A stretch of DNA of 64,000 bases from positions 496,001-560,000 of the forward strand of contig MU271158.1 in assembly GCA_021432605.1 (NCBI GenBank), in the 5' to 3' direction. Source of the DNA: Coniochaeta sp. PMI_546 (lineage: Eukaryota; Ascomycota; Sordariomycetes; Coniochaetales; Coniochaetaceae). The position numbers and the translations under genes are program-made. Shown piece after piece: positions 1 to 12,648 of the stretch (its first letter is position 1; every line of letters begins with the position of its first letter). The notes under the pieces are model-generated. The model made no database searches and had not been told where the DNA came from. It was given only the letters and a program-made list of their open reading frames with translations.

Positions 1-584
1 ACAGTGACATGGCGAGGAACTCTTGCCCTTGTTCAACGATGCTTTCGATGATGATCTAGTCATCGAAGCTGGTGATAACGCAGCCAGTATAGCTCAGTCC
101 TCGAGGAATGACTTCGATTGGCTTGCTCCCGAGCACATAATATCTATATTGCACCGTGACGGCACAAGAACTACGGCAACCCCTTTTCAGCACCTGATGA
201 TGAATAATCCCTTCCAGGTACGTTTTGGGAGCAACGACTGTCGATCTACACGACGGGAAGTTCTGTCATGACGGCAAGGACGATCTAATTCATCCCTTGT
301 GGCCTTGAGTAAGTGTGCTAAACCAAGCACAGCTAGATCCGGTGAGTCCGAGATGGATCTGCGGCTTGATGCAAACCACCGGTGAGTACGAAGAAAGTCA
401 TCTCGGCCATGGTACGTTCCACAATGGTCCATGAAGAGCTTCGACCCTATGATGAACAAGTCTGAAAATTAAACAAAGACATGTAAGTGCGGAATTAGCT
501 CTTGACGAGCATAATACAATCTGCCGAGACAAACTGAGCACTTGGCAGCAGCTGTATCCACGCATGGGTTTTGATGGGTGGTAA
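1..584 (+). CDS. Possible 3' end of a gene cut by the left edge
   Basis: Two coding-like pieces are visible. Positions 17-217 read as a soluble, acidic stretch that includes FDWLAPEHIISILHRDG and ends at a good GTACGT donor (218). Positions about 488-584 read LSTWQQLYPRMGFDGW and then TAA (582-584). I could not connect the two pieces in a consistent phase, so at least one more small exon or a different boundary is needed. No family was recognised. The rest of the gene would lie left of the window. An alternative is that both pieces are chance open frames. Confidence 0.3.
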
Positions 585-3500
585 GTGTCGTCGGAATATC
601 GACTAAGACCCACCGGTCAAGCGGCCCGGGCAAAATGTGATCTGATGATCAATGTTTCCCTCGACGATGGTACTTGTCAACTGCTGACAGACTATGTACG
701 AGAGAGACTTGAAATGGACGTCACGCCTGGTCGTCACATTGGTCGGTATCAGAAGGACGTATACTTCTAAAGACCATGCAGAGCCCACAGTACGTAGAGA
801 GGTAGGTACGGACAGTCGAAAGATGTCCGGAGCGACAGGTTTTCTGGACTCTGTCCTGCATTGATGCCGATATGGCGTGTCTTAAGCATGCAACGAGTGG
901 ACCGTACTGATTGAGCAACCAAACAATGCCAAACATGTCGAAACCGTCGTCTGGTTTTATGTGCCTGCTTCTCCGTCCACACCGATGTACCGCTGTCAAA
1001 GCCAACACGGGCTGATAGAGTCTTGGGTGAGATACGGCAGTTTCGAGATCGCTGTTTCTCTTGTCTGATAACAACACGGGCGGCTGGTGACACTCTCTAT
1101 CGCTCCTGATATATGGTGTTTGGTTTCTAATCGGCAGGCTAACAGGCGGCTGGGTGCTATCTTTGGCGTACGATTCATTGGAGCGTCATCATAAGCCAAT
1201 GAGCGTTGCCTGCAGGCCTCGAGGTCGTAGGGACTCGTAGTAAGTTCGACATATTCGAGTCATATGGGACAGACTGACCTGCGAGATGGCTTTGTCGGAT
1301 AAGCTGGCGGCCGAGCGACTGCAGGAAACAAGGCAAGGCCAGAATGCGCTCATTGGCCATTTCAATAGGATTTGTTTCTGCTCTCAGGCTGCGAGACAGC
1401 ATGTGGGATCCATCTGGCATCTGCTGTGGTCTACCTACTGTGGTATGAACATGTGTCGTGGTGACTTTGAAGGGGCCAGAAGGATGAAAAAGACTGTCGG
1501 CGGTTGGAGACCACTTGACGTCGTTCCTTCCCGGGCAGGGGTTGGAGACAGGTGTGTCCAAATTGGGAAAGGCTGACACCTAGTTGAAATTGGCCCACCT
1601 GCTTAGCGAGTTTCAAGGGCCTATGAACCAGGACATCCACGTCCGGAATCCAAGAGTCCCAGGCAAGGGGATTGTGCTAGATGCATTGTACTGTATGCCA
1701 GTGAGATGCTGCTAGTCACCCAAAAGGGAGGGAAAATGCAACTGGTGATGGTGCACATGTTCAGGTACCCTAGGAGCTCGGATAGACGCGGGTCGTGATC
1801 TTGCGGGGTGAGGTACAGAAGTCGTAAATCCCGGAGAAAGCTCTGGGGAAAAAAGACACTTGCTGCCCTTTCGCGAACGTTGAGATCCGAGCTCGATTTC
1901 ATCATACTCATCGTGAATAAGCGTGTTTCCCCCTCTGTATAAGCGGACAGAAAGACCGCCCCCTAGAGCCAATGACGCCTAGCCATCCTGCTACTAAGCA
2001 CACCGCTAGAGTCTAGACTTGGAATCATTGTTAGTCTCGGCCGGCTGGTCCACAGAATGGCCTGGTGTTTCAACATCGCTGGATGTCAAAACAAAACGAA
2101 ATGGACGGGCTGTCCAGCTCCTTCCCTCGGTTTACACCAAGCCTTGCAGCGGGGCTTGAGGGTACGTACTTGCCTCCCGCTGTGGCGCCGCCCCTGAAAA
2201 GAGCCTCCTCCCGTCATTCAACCAATCAGACAGACTCTGTGGAGACGCTTGAGGACGAGCTTAATTCTGTAACACACGACCAAACCAGAATCCCTGCCTC
2301 TCAACGTCCGAGACGAAACATCTCACGATACGACTCAACGACACAGACGGACACCTGTGGGAGAGCGGTATTCTGAGAATCCAGTTGTTACTCTGAAGTC
2401 TCTGTCGTCTGTCCCTCTTCTCCGCTATCTGACACGGCCCACGTTACCGCCATCTCAACTGATGGGTAGGTCTCCGCCCTGCAGCCCGAAGACCGGCCAA
2501 GAGACACATGCTCGGTGCCACAAACCTCTATACTAGTATTTGCTGCCGCCAATGGTTGCCCCGGAGTCTAGAGGAATGCTGGGACATGGACCCGCGCGCC
2601 TGGTGGCGTTGAGCCCTGTGCATTTCCCGACAAACATGAGATATCTATGTTTTGCTTCACACTTACTGTGTTGTCCTCGGCAAGTCGAAACAGGCCAGCA
2701 CAAGATAGGCCGCTATCATTCTGTAGGGTCATCTCTCCCTCAGGACAATTGAGGTGTGGACAATCTTTCCATCAGAATCACGACGTTGCACGACTTGCAG
2801 CACCTCGACTTCTATCTCTCGCGCACGTCCATTTTGCAGACTCGATATCAGACTCAGCATGGACCATCTGGGGTTCAAGGTAACATTTGGATGGGACGAC
2901 ATATCCAGGCCCATCTGGCGGATCCGCCTCTCAACGTTATGCTTTCCTCATTCGCTCATCTGCTGCCATCTCCTACTACAGTACGTTGTATATAACATCC
3001 ATACTAGGTCCACGCCCGGTCACCACGCATCGGGTTGGCTCTGACCGGTGGCTACCCTCCCTTGTCCTGTCCCTGGCTCACCCTCCCTCCAGGGTCTTCA
3101 CAGCTGGTCTGTAACAGGGCTAGAGTTTAGGTTGTGCATGTCTTAGCACCCCAGTCCATCTAAGTGGATGTGCTTTCGGCCGGACATCATGCACGATACC
3201 TCGGGTCCCTAGAGGAATAATGCTGCATTATTACCCTCTACTTCCCTTCCCGAACTTCTCTTCTTGTTTATCTTCTTTTATCCAAGGCTCTCTCACACGA
3301 GTATCCTTTGTGCTTGCCATTCACGACGCTGTTGCGTGTGTGTCCCATTCCATTCTTTCTCTTCTCGCAGTTGAACATTTACACTCTTTTATTTCTCCAA
3401 CTAGTTGGCTGCTTTCATTCTTTTCCTGGGAAAACGATCTATGATCCTCCTTCAGACGGTATAAGCTGGATTATTATACTTCTTCTACGATTATATCAAC

Positions 3501-3832
3501 GACCGACCTTTTTTTCCTACTCTTTTTGGATTGCGACTTGTGTGGTTCCGTGGGCTCACCTTCATAACGACTTATTTCTCCCCATTTCGTCAGGCTCAGT
3601 TGCACGAGCTGCTCTTTGAAGGCCTCCGAGTCACGACTCCTCGAACAATTACCGACTTCGATTCTTGAAGCAGCAAGTTCTGCCATTGCTTATACTACAC
3701 GCCTAGACGGCTTTTGTTACCGTTTTCGCTTCTTGGGACACACCGCCTGGTTTAAACAGCAAAACCGGACAATTTTCTTGTTGGAATCTATTGGAACTGT
3801 TTGGGAAAGAAGCTTGTTCTGAAAGTTGGATC
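585..3832. other. Intergenic region and probable 5' leader of the Myb-type gene
   Basis: Only short, mutually overlapping open frames without recognisable protein character. From about 3,200 the plus strand becomes strongly CT-rich, as expected for a fungal promoter and transcribed leader feeding the ATG at 3,833. Confidence 0.6.
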
Positions 3833-5163
3833 ATGATGTCTCCGACTATGCAGATGCCCGCGCCAACAGTGCCCTACACCCCCACCTCCGATGCTATGGA
3901 TCGTCACGAATACGGTATCACGAAGAACCGGAAGATGGCTTCGACAGGAGGCGGGCGGGCTTGGAGCGAGGATGAGGTATGTGGAAACCCAGCGGCTCTT
4001 GGATATACCGCCTTTGGCTACGAACTTGCAGGGCATTATGAGCAGGGCTCCAAGGCTAACCAGTGTATGTCGACACATAGGAGGTATACCTGCTCCAGAC
4101 TCGACTTCAGAAAATGCCCTACAAACATATCGCGGCGCACTTGAAGAAGACTGAGCTTGCTTGCCGTCTGCATTACCACCAGCTGAGCCACGGCAGCAAC
4201 CGACGAAAACGGACCACGTCGATATCTTCTGGGTCGTCGACGGGCGGCCACTCACCGACCATGCTTGCATCAATCCCGTCGCCTATCCACGAGCATGATG
4301 GGATCGGTACACCATCACGATCCACGTCTCCGCCCGGTAGTGCGGGCTCATATGCCCCTACCTCTCCAAACAGCGTACAGCTGCCCAGCATCATGCATGC
4401 TGGCGCCTCGACTGACGCCTCACCGCGTCTGCCCACGATCCTACCCAAGCCGGCATCCATGACCCTTGCTCTGGCCTCGGCCACCATCGCAGGCTCTCCC
4501 ACCGCATCTCGTGGCTACCCCACTCCACTAACGGAGCATCACCCTCACAGCGCTCCTCTGATGGCATCAGCCCCGTACCGAGGTTCCATGACACCCACCA
4601 GCGCCAGCATGCCGGTACCGCCTCACTCAGCAAGACCTCATCACCAGCACCACCCTCACCACCCCCATCTCCCCGGCCCTCTCCGCCTCGATTGCTCCGC
4701 CCTCCCGCCACCGCAAAGCAGCGCGGGACTGAGCTCCGGACCACCCACAGCGGGCGGCTCATACGGCAGCATGACGCACTCGGCCAGCACCTCGCACCCA
4801 GTCGACATGTCGCGTCTCGCAGCCATCTACGCTGCACACCGGGCCTCATTCTGGGCAGCCGTCGCCGCAGACTACGGCGCCTGTGCCAACCCTCTCGTTC
4901 TAGAACAAGCCTGGCGCGGGGGATCTTCCGCCTCCAGCAAGGCAGGTAGCATGGCTGCGCCGGGTGGTGTGGCCGCGCACACTCCGATCACGCCTGTTGG
5001 CAGCCCTGACGAGCACATGTACCCCGGGAAGGGTCAAGGCCAGGACAAGACGCGGATCAGCGCCATACTGGGCATTGATGCCAACCCCAGGAGTCCTCGC
5101 GAGAGGGAGATGGTCCGAAGACTGGAGGAGGAGAGATGCTCCGTTGCTGTTGTTGGGGCTTGA
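3833..5163 (+). CDS. Myb/SANT-like DNA-binding protein
   Basis: Probable nuclear DNA-binding regulator of about 408 residues. Exons are 3,833-3,976 and 4,081-5,163; the 104-nt intron (GTATGT donor, TAG acceptor) is phase 0. Splicing joins GGGRAWSEDE to EVYLLQTRLQKMPYKHIAAH, which makes one SANT/Myb repeat (about residues 40-90): a tryptophan plus acidic SEDE in helix 1, then KHIAAHLKKTELACRLHYHQL, followed by a basic NRRKR tail that could act as an NLS. The intron splits the domain, so neither exon alone shows it. The middle is long and low in complexity, rich in Ser, Pro and His. The C-terminus carries a compact motif (TRISAILGIDANPRSP, then a charged helix) that looks conserved. The start is the first ATG in frame, and the next codon is also ATG. 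DNA binding is inferred from the domain; the target genes are unknown. Confidence 0.85.
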
Positions 5164-8100
5164 GTGCGTGCTTCACTTTTGGTGCGGTTTATGCTGGTTC
5201 GCTTCTTCTTGCTGATGTTTGAGTGTGTTTTTCTTACTGTTCATCTTCGCCATTTACTTATTCTTCTTCTTCGACAATCCCCCCCTTTTTTTGGCCTGGC
5301 GGTTTGATGTCTTGAGTGGATGTTGTCTTTTGGTGGAAAAGGGGGCTTGGACGGCCAATTGGTTTCCACGATGACTTCTGGGCTACATCTGTAAGCCTAC
5401 CTGGATACGCTTGTTGGCTCCTTTCTTGTGTGTGCGTGTTGCGGAATGATGCTTTCGATGAAGAATCCGGGTGGTACGGCTGGGTGGGAGTGGGGGTCAA
5501 GTCGATGACGAGACGGGCAAGAACAAGGTATGCACTCGGGACGGGAGACGGGGTTACTTTGTGGGGTGGGATGCCGATCAGAAGTGTGGGGGTTCTCACA
5601 CTCGTCTGGCCCAATCCTACAGCTACTTGTACATTATTAGCTTCTTTGGGCTGCTTCGATCTCGATGCGTTTGTGGGCTCGGCCATTGGAACATGCTGCT
5701 TTGAATGAGAACCCCGGAGAACGAGAAGATCAGGGGGAAGATGTATGTTGTGAGATGAGAGATGAGATGCTATGACATGTTTCTTGGACTGAGAGTTCTG
5801 GTATATCTGGATCTTCTTTCCATAGGCGAACGAGGAGTTTTAATGCTTTGAACAATTTTGGTGTCTCCAATACATCACAGGCTCTGCCATGATCTGGTCA
5901 TAAATATCCTTCTGGTCCCTATCCACGCAGACGAGGTTCTGTCCTTCGGGCTGTGAATGACGCCATTGTCTTGATGCTGCCTCACTCGGCATATGTGTCT
6001 CGACAACCCAATACTACCGTAGAGTGCGTTTCTATGCCCATATAAAGCCAGCGTTTTGTCCAAGACCGTAGAGCCACAACAGCCGACACTTGCTACTGCA
6101 GAAGGCGCCCGTCACTCCCCTCGTAGTCATGTGCTCATGCAACTTACTTGCTTCTACGATTTCTTACTCGTACAGGTGAGCTCAATTACACATAAAGTCT
6201 CTGCTCTCCCGCGGGATGGTACTTGAATATATGCATGCAGTATGCAGGGCATGCCCGGACTACACCGAGCGTGGGGTAACGCGTGGGAGCAACGATGTTC
6301 GACTGCTGCCGGTGCTGGGGGAAAGTTCGGCATGATGATGACCGAGACAAGGAAGACGGGTGTAAGTCAGTCAGAACTACGACAGGACGACAAACAATTC
6401 CACAGGTGGAGGACCAGGGCCTACCTACCACCACCACCACCACTCCATCCGTCATATATCATGCCGACCCTTCACGGCAGCACGATCCTCTTGTAGGTGT
6501 TCTTTTTCCCTCCCGGGAAAGCCGAGCAGCAGACTCGGTGCCAGATGTGTCAGAGAAGATGCCATGAGAGTTTGACGGACTCAAGCGTACTGTGGTACTT
6601 TGGCTCCCCACTGCCTGCTGCCTTTTTACCCGCGACTTCAACCGCACTCGGGACCACTAGCGCTCTCCACTGAGGGACACGCTGATCTGTACTCTGCAGT
6701 GAAGCTCTGACTGACTTACAAGGTCATAGCCTGCTGTCGGTACTTGATCTGCGCGGAGGCTCGTTTACTCCTCAAAGTGTGTTGTCAGAAATTCTCCTAG
6801 GTGGTTCCTTGGGATGACCGCCCTACTGGACAAAGTACCTTATTCGAGGTCGAGGTTTGACAATGCGGGGCCTGCGGGGAGTCACAGGTTAGCTTATCGA
6901 GATATGCAGTTAGGCGATCGGTATAGGTGCTTACCTAAGGCACTACCGAGATACCTTAAGTGCAATGCCGAACATCGGACGCACAAGTCGTTCCTTCCTT
7001 TCCTGCAAGGACGGACCTTTAAAAAGTTAACGATGACACAATGAGGGACACATATGTGCAGTCTCGACATGTCTCGCTTCTTCTGCATAAGAAACCCATT
7101 GGCGCAAGAGCGAGAAGCAACCTATTGGTCCACCAGAAGCCTTCTTCAATCCTTCCCCCATCACGAGGTCTGAGGTCTGAGGGCTTGTCTGGATTACGAG
7201 CCTCCAAAAATGCCATGTTCACATGCGGGGCTTTTGGTTGGGCCCCAACGGTGGCTCTGATTGGCAGCCCGCGCTTCTCCATTGTCAACGACAAACCATC
7301 CCTGACAGGGCTTAATTACCTGTAGCGTGCTCCTCCTCCTTTGCAATGGGAAAATTCTGATTGATTCTCATGGCGCTCGCTCCTTCTCTTGTCTCCTCTT
7401 CCCGAGCGGAGCCCTGGGGTGGAGACTAGTACTCGGACTTGGAGAGACTGGGGAAGACTAAGGTAACTAAGGTACATTTGGCCGGATATTCCGTCTGATG
7501 AATGCATTTGCGGAATGGTTAGGTTGTCCAGGTCCGTCAACCCCATTGATCCAATGACCCTCATTTATTCCAGTTTTGAAGCCGTACCTCATATATGACG
7601 GGGAGAAGACCGAGAAGGTCATGGGCAAGAGGCTGAAGAGTTACAGTTCAGTGCTTCAGTGCTTAACTTACCATATAGCACCCAGTGGACGTTACTGAAG
7701 CCGCTAGGCATGGATACACTATTCCAATCCTGTCCGTCGAAGTCCGGTCAGTCGGCCGCTCTCTGTGAGTACCTCCGTTAAGCCGTCAGTCAGTCGCTCC
7801 CATGCAGGGCAACCTGAAAACTTCCCACAGCTCCCGTCCGGCTCGCCGTCGATAACGGACGACTCCCTTAGTCTACGGTAGGTACGCCGCCACTCTCGGC
7901 TCCCCTTGGTCACAGCGCAGCCATGCACAACCCTATAGAGGCGTTTTTGTGGGATGGCTGTGTGGATCCGACGTCCGCATGGGAGTCCCTTGTCTACACA
8001 GGACAGGTCAGGTAGAGGCAGTCTCCGGCTCTCGTTTCTCAAATGTACTTTGGCTTCTCATACCCTCGGCGTACCTAGGTAGTGTCTACCTAAGTAACCA

Positions 8101-8972
8101 CTGTTTGACTCTACCATGGGCCTGTTTACTTCGAGCATTGCACCATGTGCTGTCGAAGTCTCCCTTACTGCTATTTCCGTACCAACTGCATCCAGACAGC
8201 CACCTCTTTGGTTTGATCTATGATGCCATTGGGCATATGAACTGCTTACTTCCAGTCTGGCTCTCTTGTCGATTCTCTCTTCTCTTCCTTCAATTCCATG
8301 CTTCACCTTGGGAAGACGGTGCTTGGCAACCTGTCTTTTCTACTTACTGGTCTAGCATCGGCTAGAAAGCTTAGGTTGTCTCGGTATGTTCCACGCTGCT
8401 CTACAGCTCCTTGGCTATCTCACCTTACCCACCATTACCTTTGACTGCACGTCGGTCGTCTTGTGTCGGCGCTCGCGCGTTGTCGAACCACGTTGTTCCG
8501 AACCTGAGCTTATTGGCCCTGCATCTGTTTTCTTGCTGCGTCGGCCTTGCTCTTTCTGGAACGACAACGACAACTGTTCAGGAGGCCGATTCGCCCCTGC
8601 TCAAGGTTCCCTTCAAAGGTTCCCTATCTCTCGGCCGTTCTCTTGCGTGCTTGCAGATAGGCACCTCCTATGAGCTGTGGTTGACCGTCGCTCTTTCCTA
8701 CTGCAAGATATTAGCTGGTTCTTTTCGGACCGGTACCGGTGATAGGAGCTGTCGACCACACAACTGCGTGAGCCAGCATCACTTACCACAGTACTTATCT
8801 CACATTGCACCGCCTAGGGCTTGTCATTGTACCCTTAACCTTAACAGGTTGCAGGAGCACGACAGACTGCCGCATCTTAGCTCACAAAGCGGCTCCACAG
8901 GGTCCTCCTTAGTCGCAAGAGGGTGTCACACATTCATCGCGGCTTTCATTCTTAGCGTGGATTCCGCCCAAC
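5164..8972. other. Intergenic region
   Basis: It holds the 3' flank of the Myb gene and a long pyrimidine-rich leader ahead of the dehydratase gene. Several AAGGTA/TACCTA-type short motifs occur (about 7,450-7,475 and 8,070-8,090). I see no gene that can be supported. Confidence 0.6.
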
Positions 8973-11795
8973 ATGGACTCCACTCCGATCCAGGTAAGAA
9001 GCCCGGCTCCATCAACCGGCCATGCAGCAATAGCATGGTCCGAGGTTCGCTTGCTTCAGAGTGCCATGGTTGGGAGTGGAAGATAGGACGATCCTGCCAG
9101 TCGCTAAGAGGGTCAAAACTCCGTGATTCCCATAATAGCAACCGTCTCTCCTTTAACAGCCTCAGCTGGCTTTCAAGCTTGCACATCACTTCCTCACCTT
9201 CTTCGCGCAAGACAGCCGGAGTTCTGCCGCTTGCTTCCTCCTACCTCTTCCCTCACTCCATTTTCACTTCCTCGTCCCTCCCTCCTACCACTAACTCTCA
9301 CCTTAGACCCCGGACTTCTCGGCCCCTGCCGTCAACGGAAGTCACTCCAAATCAACCAACGGCCATCATCCTCCAGCTGAAAGCCACATAACACCAAGCG
9401 ACATGGCTTCCAACGGGGCTGACAAGCCGGCCAATGGCACCAATGGTCACACAAGCAACGCGGCTCCCACGCGGAACGAGCCTCGTCCCGGAGACTACGT
9501 CCAATGGCAGTCCCTTCCTCCCGGAGGACCTCTGAACCGATGGTCGCATACTATCACGAGGGAACATGACTTTCCAGGCGCCCAAGTGAGTCCTCCTTTT
9601 TCTTCCCGGGCATCCTTTCCATCTCATCTCTCCCCAACCTCCGGCCATCCATCCCACCTTCTGTAACTTCCCCGCAAAAACAAGGGAGAAAGTCAGAAAA
9701 ATGTTGCTACGGGCACAACTCCGCTTGGAGAGGTTCGCTGCGGAGTTGGTGAGGGGTAGCTCGGCGGGGTTAGACAACCGGCGCCCCTTGCCCAACTGCC
9801 GCTGGACCAATGTTTAAAGTTTCGATTACTCTTGTGCAATGTACCTACGTACCCACTCGGTTCAAGACAAGGCTGACTAACATGGCTTCACTTACAAGGC
9901 TATGCTCTATGGCGCCGGTGTTCCCAACCGTGATATGATGAAGAATGCTCCGCATGTCGGCATCGCGACTGTCTGGTGGGAGGGGAACCCTTGCAAGTAA
10001 GTGTCAATGGCTCCGAATCATGTGGTGAGCTTTTGATATTGAACAATGCAGCTGACCTTTTCGACAGTACTCATCGTAAGCTCAGCCAGCTAGAGACGAT
10101 CTAACAAATCGCAATGGAGCTAACAAGCTATCAGTTATGGACTTTGGCAAGATTGTCAAGAAGGCTGTCGAGAGACAAAACATGCTGGCATGGCAATTCA
10201 ATACCATTGGAGTCTCCGATGCTATCACCATGGGAGGCGAGGGTGAGTTCCACACTCTCACATCATCACTTTCCACACACAATCTCTGCTCACAACTGTA
10301 ACAAGGTATGCGCTACTCGCTGCAGAGCCGCGAGATCATCGCCGACAGCATCGAGACCGTTACCTGCGCCCAGCACCACGATGCCAACATCAGCATTCCC
10401 GGCTGCGACAAGAACATGCCGGGCGTCGTCATGGCCGCGGCCCGCCACAACCGCCCCTTCGTCATGATCTACGGCGGCACCATAAGGAAGGGCCGCTCGC
10501 AGCTCCTCGACAAGGACGTCAACATCAGCACCTGCTACGAGGCTTCCGGAGCGTACATCTACGGCCGCCTAAACGCCAAGTGCAAGAAGACCGACGGCTC
10601 CGACGCCACACCCTCGGACGTGATGGACGACATCGAGACCCATGCCTGTCCCGGCGCCGGCGCCTGCGGCGGCATGTACACCGCCAACACCATGGCCACC
10701 GCCATCGAGGCCATGGGCCTGACCCTGCCGGGTTCATCCTCATACCCCGCCACCTCGCCGGAGAAAATGCGAGAGTGTGAGCGCGCCGCGGAAGCCGTCA
10801 AGGTCTGCATGGAGAAAGACATCCGGCCCCGCGACCTCATCACGCGCAGGTCTCTGGAGAATGCGCTCGTCCTGACCATGGTCCTGGGCGGCAGCACCAA
10901 CGGCGTCCTGCACTTCCTCGCCATGGCCAACACGGCCGACGTCCCGCTGACGCTCGACGACATCGATCGCACCTCCAACCGGGTCCCTTACCTCGCCGAC
11001 CTCGCCCCCTCGGGCAAGCACTACATGGAGGACCTCTACGACATCGGCGGCACCCCCTCGGTGCTCAAGATGCTCGTCGCCGCGGGGCTGATCGACGGCT
11101 CCATCCCGACCGTCACCGGCAAGACACTCGCTGAGAACGTGGCGGACTGGCCCTCGCTCGACCCGGGCCAGACCATCATCCGCCCGCTCGACAATCCCAT
11201 CAAGGCCACAGGCCACCTGCGCGTGCTCAAGGGCAACCTCGCCCCCGGCGGCGCCGTGGCCAAGATCACCGGCAAGGAAGGCCTCTCCTTCACCGGCAAG
11301 GCGCGCGTCTTCAACAAGGAGCACGAGCTCGACGCCGCCCTGGCCAACAGCGAGATCTCGGTCGACGACGGCAACCTGGTCCTGATCGTGCGCTACGAGG
11401 GTCCTAAGGGAGGGCCGGGCATGCCGGAGCAGCTGCGCGCCAGCGCCGCCATCCTGGGCGCGGGCCTGACCAACGTCGCCCTGGTGACGGACGGGCGGTA
11501 CTCGGGCGCCAGCCACGGCTTCATCGTCGGCCACGTCGTCCCCGAGGCGGCCAACGGCGGGCCCATCGCCCTCGTCAGGACGGGTGACACGGTGACCATC
11601 GACGCCGTTAGCAACCGCATCGACGTCGTGGCCATCGACGGCGTGGACGACATCGACGCCGAGTTCGCGCGCCGCAAGGCCGAGTGGAAGGCGCCCAAGA
11701 TCAAGCCCCTGCGCGGCGTGCTGGGTAAGTATGCCCGGCTGGTGGGCGACGCCAGCCACGGTGCCGTGACGGACCAGGCCGACCCGGCTTGGTGA
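8973..11795 (+). CDS. Dihydroxy-acid dehydratase (IlvD/Edd family), probably not mitochondrial
   Basis: Dehydrates 2,3-dihydroxy-isovalerate or -methylvalerate to the 2-keto acid in valine/isoleucine synthesis, using an Fe-S cluster. Model: 8,973-8,993, 9,307-9,585, 9,899-9,996, 10,068-10,075, 10,135-10,242, 10,306-11,795, about 667 residues. The 8-nt exon restores the family motif NPCNTHL. Fe-S cysteines are visible in [12 protein letters not shown] and [16 protein letters not shown], and [12 protein letters not shown] marks the C-terminal half. The first exon (MDSTPIQ) is inferred from a good GTAAGA donor and from a CTAAC branch site with TTAG acceptor at 9,306; reading then runs openly into the ATG at 9,403, which is the alternative start (628 residues). 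With either start the N-terminus is Asn/Ser/Gly-rich and contains acidic residues, unlike the Arg-rich presequence of yeast Ilv3. This suggests a cytosolic paralogue. Confidence 0.9.
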
Positions 11796-12648
11796 GGGGG
11801 GTTGATGATTTAAGGGAAGTAACGGACAACAAGCAGATGGGGGAGTAACCTGCATTTTGGGGGTCTGGATTCCGCAGAAACCAATTTGGCATCTAGACAG
11901 GCAGCAGAGAAGAATGATGGGAGAAGGTCATCTGCGCACAAAAAAAAAAAAAAGGGTTGAAGGAACCAGGGACCATACCATTACACAGCAGTAGTAGACT
12001 GTGCTAGCTATCAAAATCACCACACACACACTCAAACGTCGCTGACCAACTTGCGACGGAAGTGACACTTATCTCTTCTCGTTGATTGCCCCAAGTCACG
12101 CCCAGATAGCTGGGTGTCCAGATCAGTGCCAACCAGGTTTATATTCGATGAATGCATCAATTATATACCGACGGCTCTCAGAAACTCCGTTAAAAAAACA
12201 TATCTATGCTCACAGCCTGTTTCAGATTCTTCTTTCTTGTCCCGTAAGTCCTTCCAGCCTTTTGTCCGTCCTCCTCAGTCCCGGGTCCGCTGCTCGCCAA
12301 AGACCCCCCTCTTCTATGTTCAAGTGACGCTGGCAGCTCCGCAGGTACAGACGACAACAAAAGCCATCCAGCCGGTCTGAAGCCCAGGACGCAACAGTAT
12401 TATCAACATAACTCAACCCCGGTTATAGCCCAAAACAGAAAGACACCCGAGATGCAGTATTACTCCTTGTTCCAGCCCATTTCGGACCAGTCACACAGAA
12501 AAACCTTCTAGACCAGACCGGACCGGATCTTCCCCGGGACGGAACATAAAAGCGTCTAGACCATAAGAGGCAACTCCCAGGCATGAACTCATATGATGTA
12601 CTCTTCACAAAACCATACAAAAGGCCAATCACGTGTCGTCCACGCCTT
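11796..12648. other. Convergent intergenic region
   Basis: Shared 3' flank of the dehydratase (+) and the mannosyltransferase (-). It contains a run of 15 A at 11,940-11,954. No open frame here looks like protein. Confidence 0.6.

Noticed and set aside
5316-5708. 130-codon open frame after the Myb gene
   Set aside because: Low-complexity T/G-rich 3' flank without protein-like features or splice signals.
8411-9391. 326-codon open frame on the plus strand upstream of the dehydratase
   Set aside because: It has no ATG until far inside, lies in pyrimidine-rich leader DNA where stops are rare, is in another frame, and has no domain character. It also runs through the inferred first intron.
10740-11855. 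371-codon open frame on the minus strand over the dehydratase gene
   Set aside because: It is a mirror of the high-GC third-position bias of the real plus-strand exon; the plus strand encodes a clear IlvD protein.
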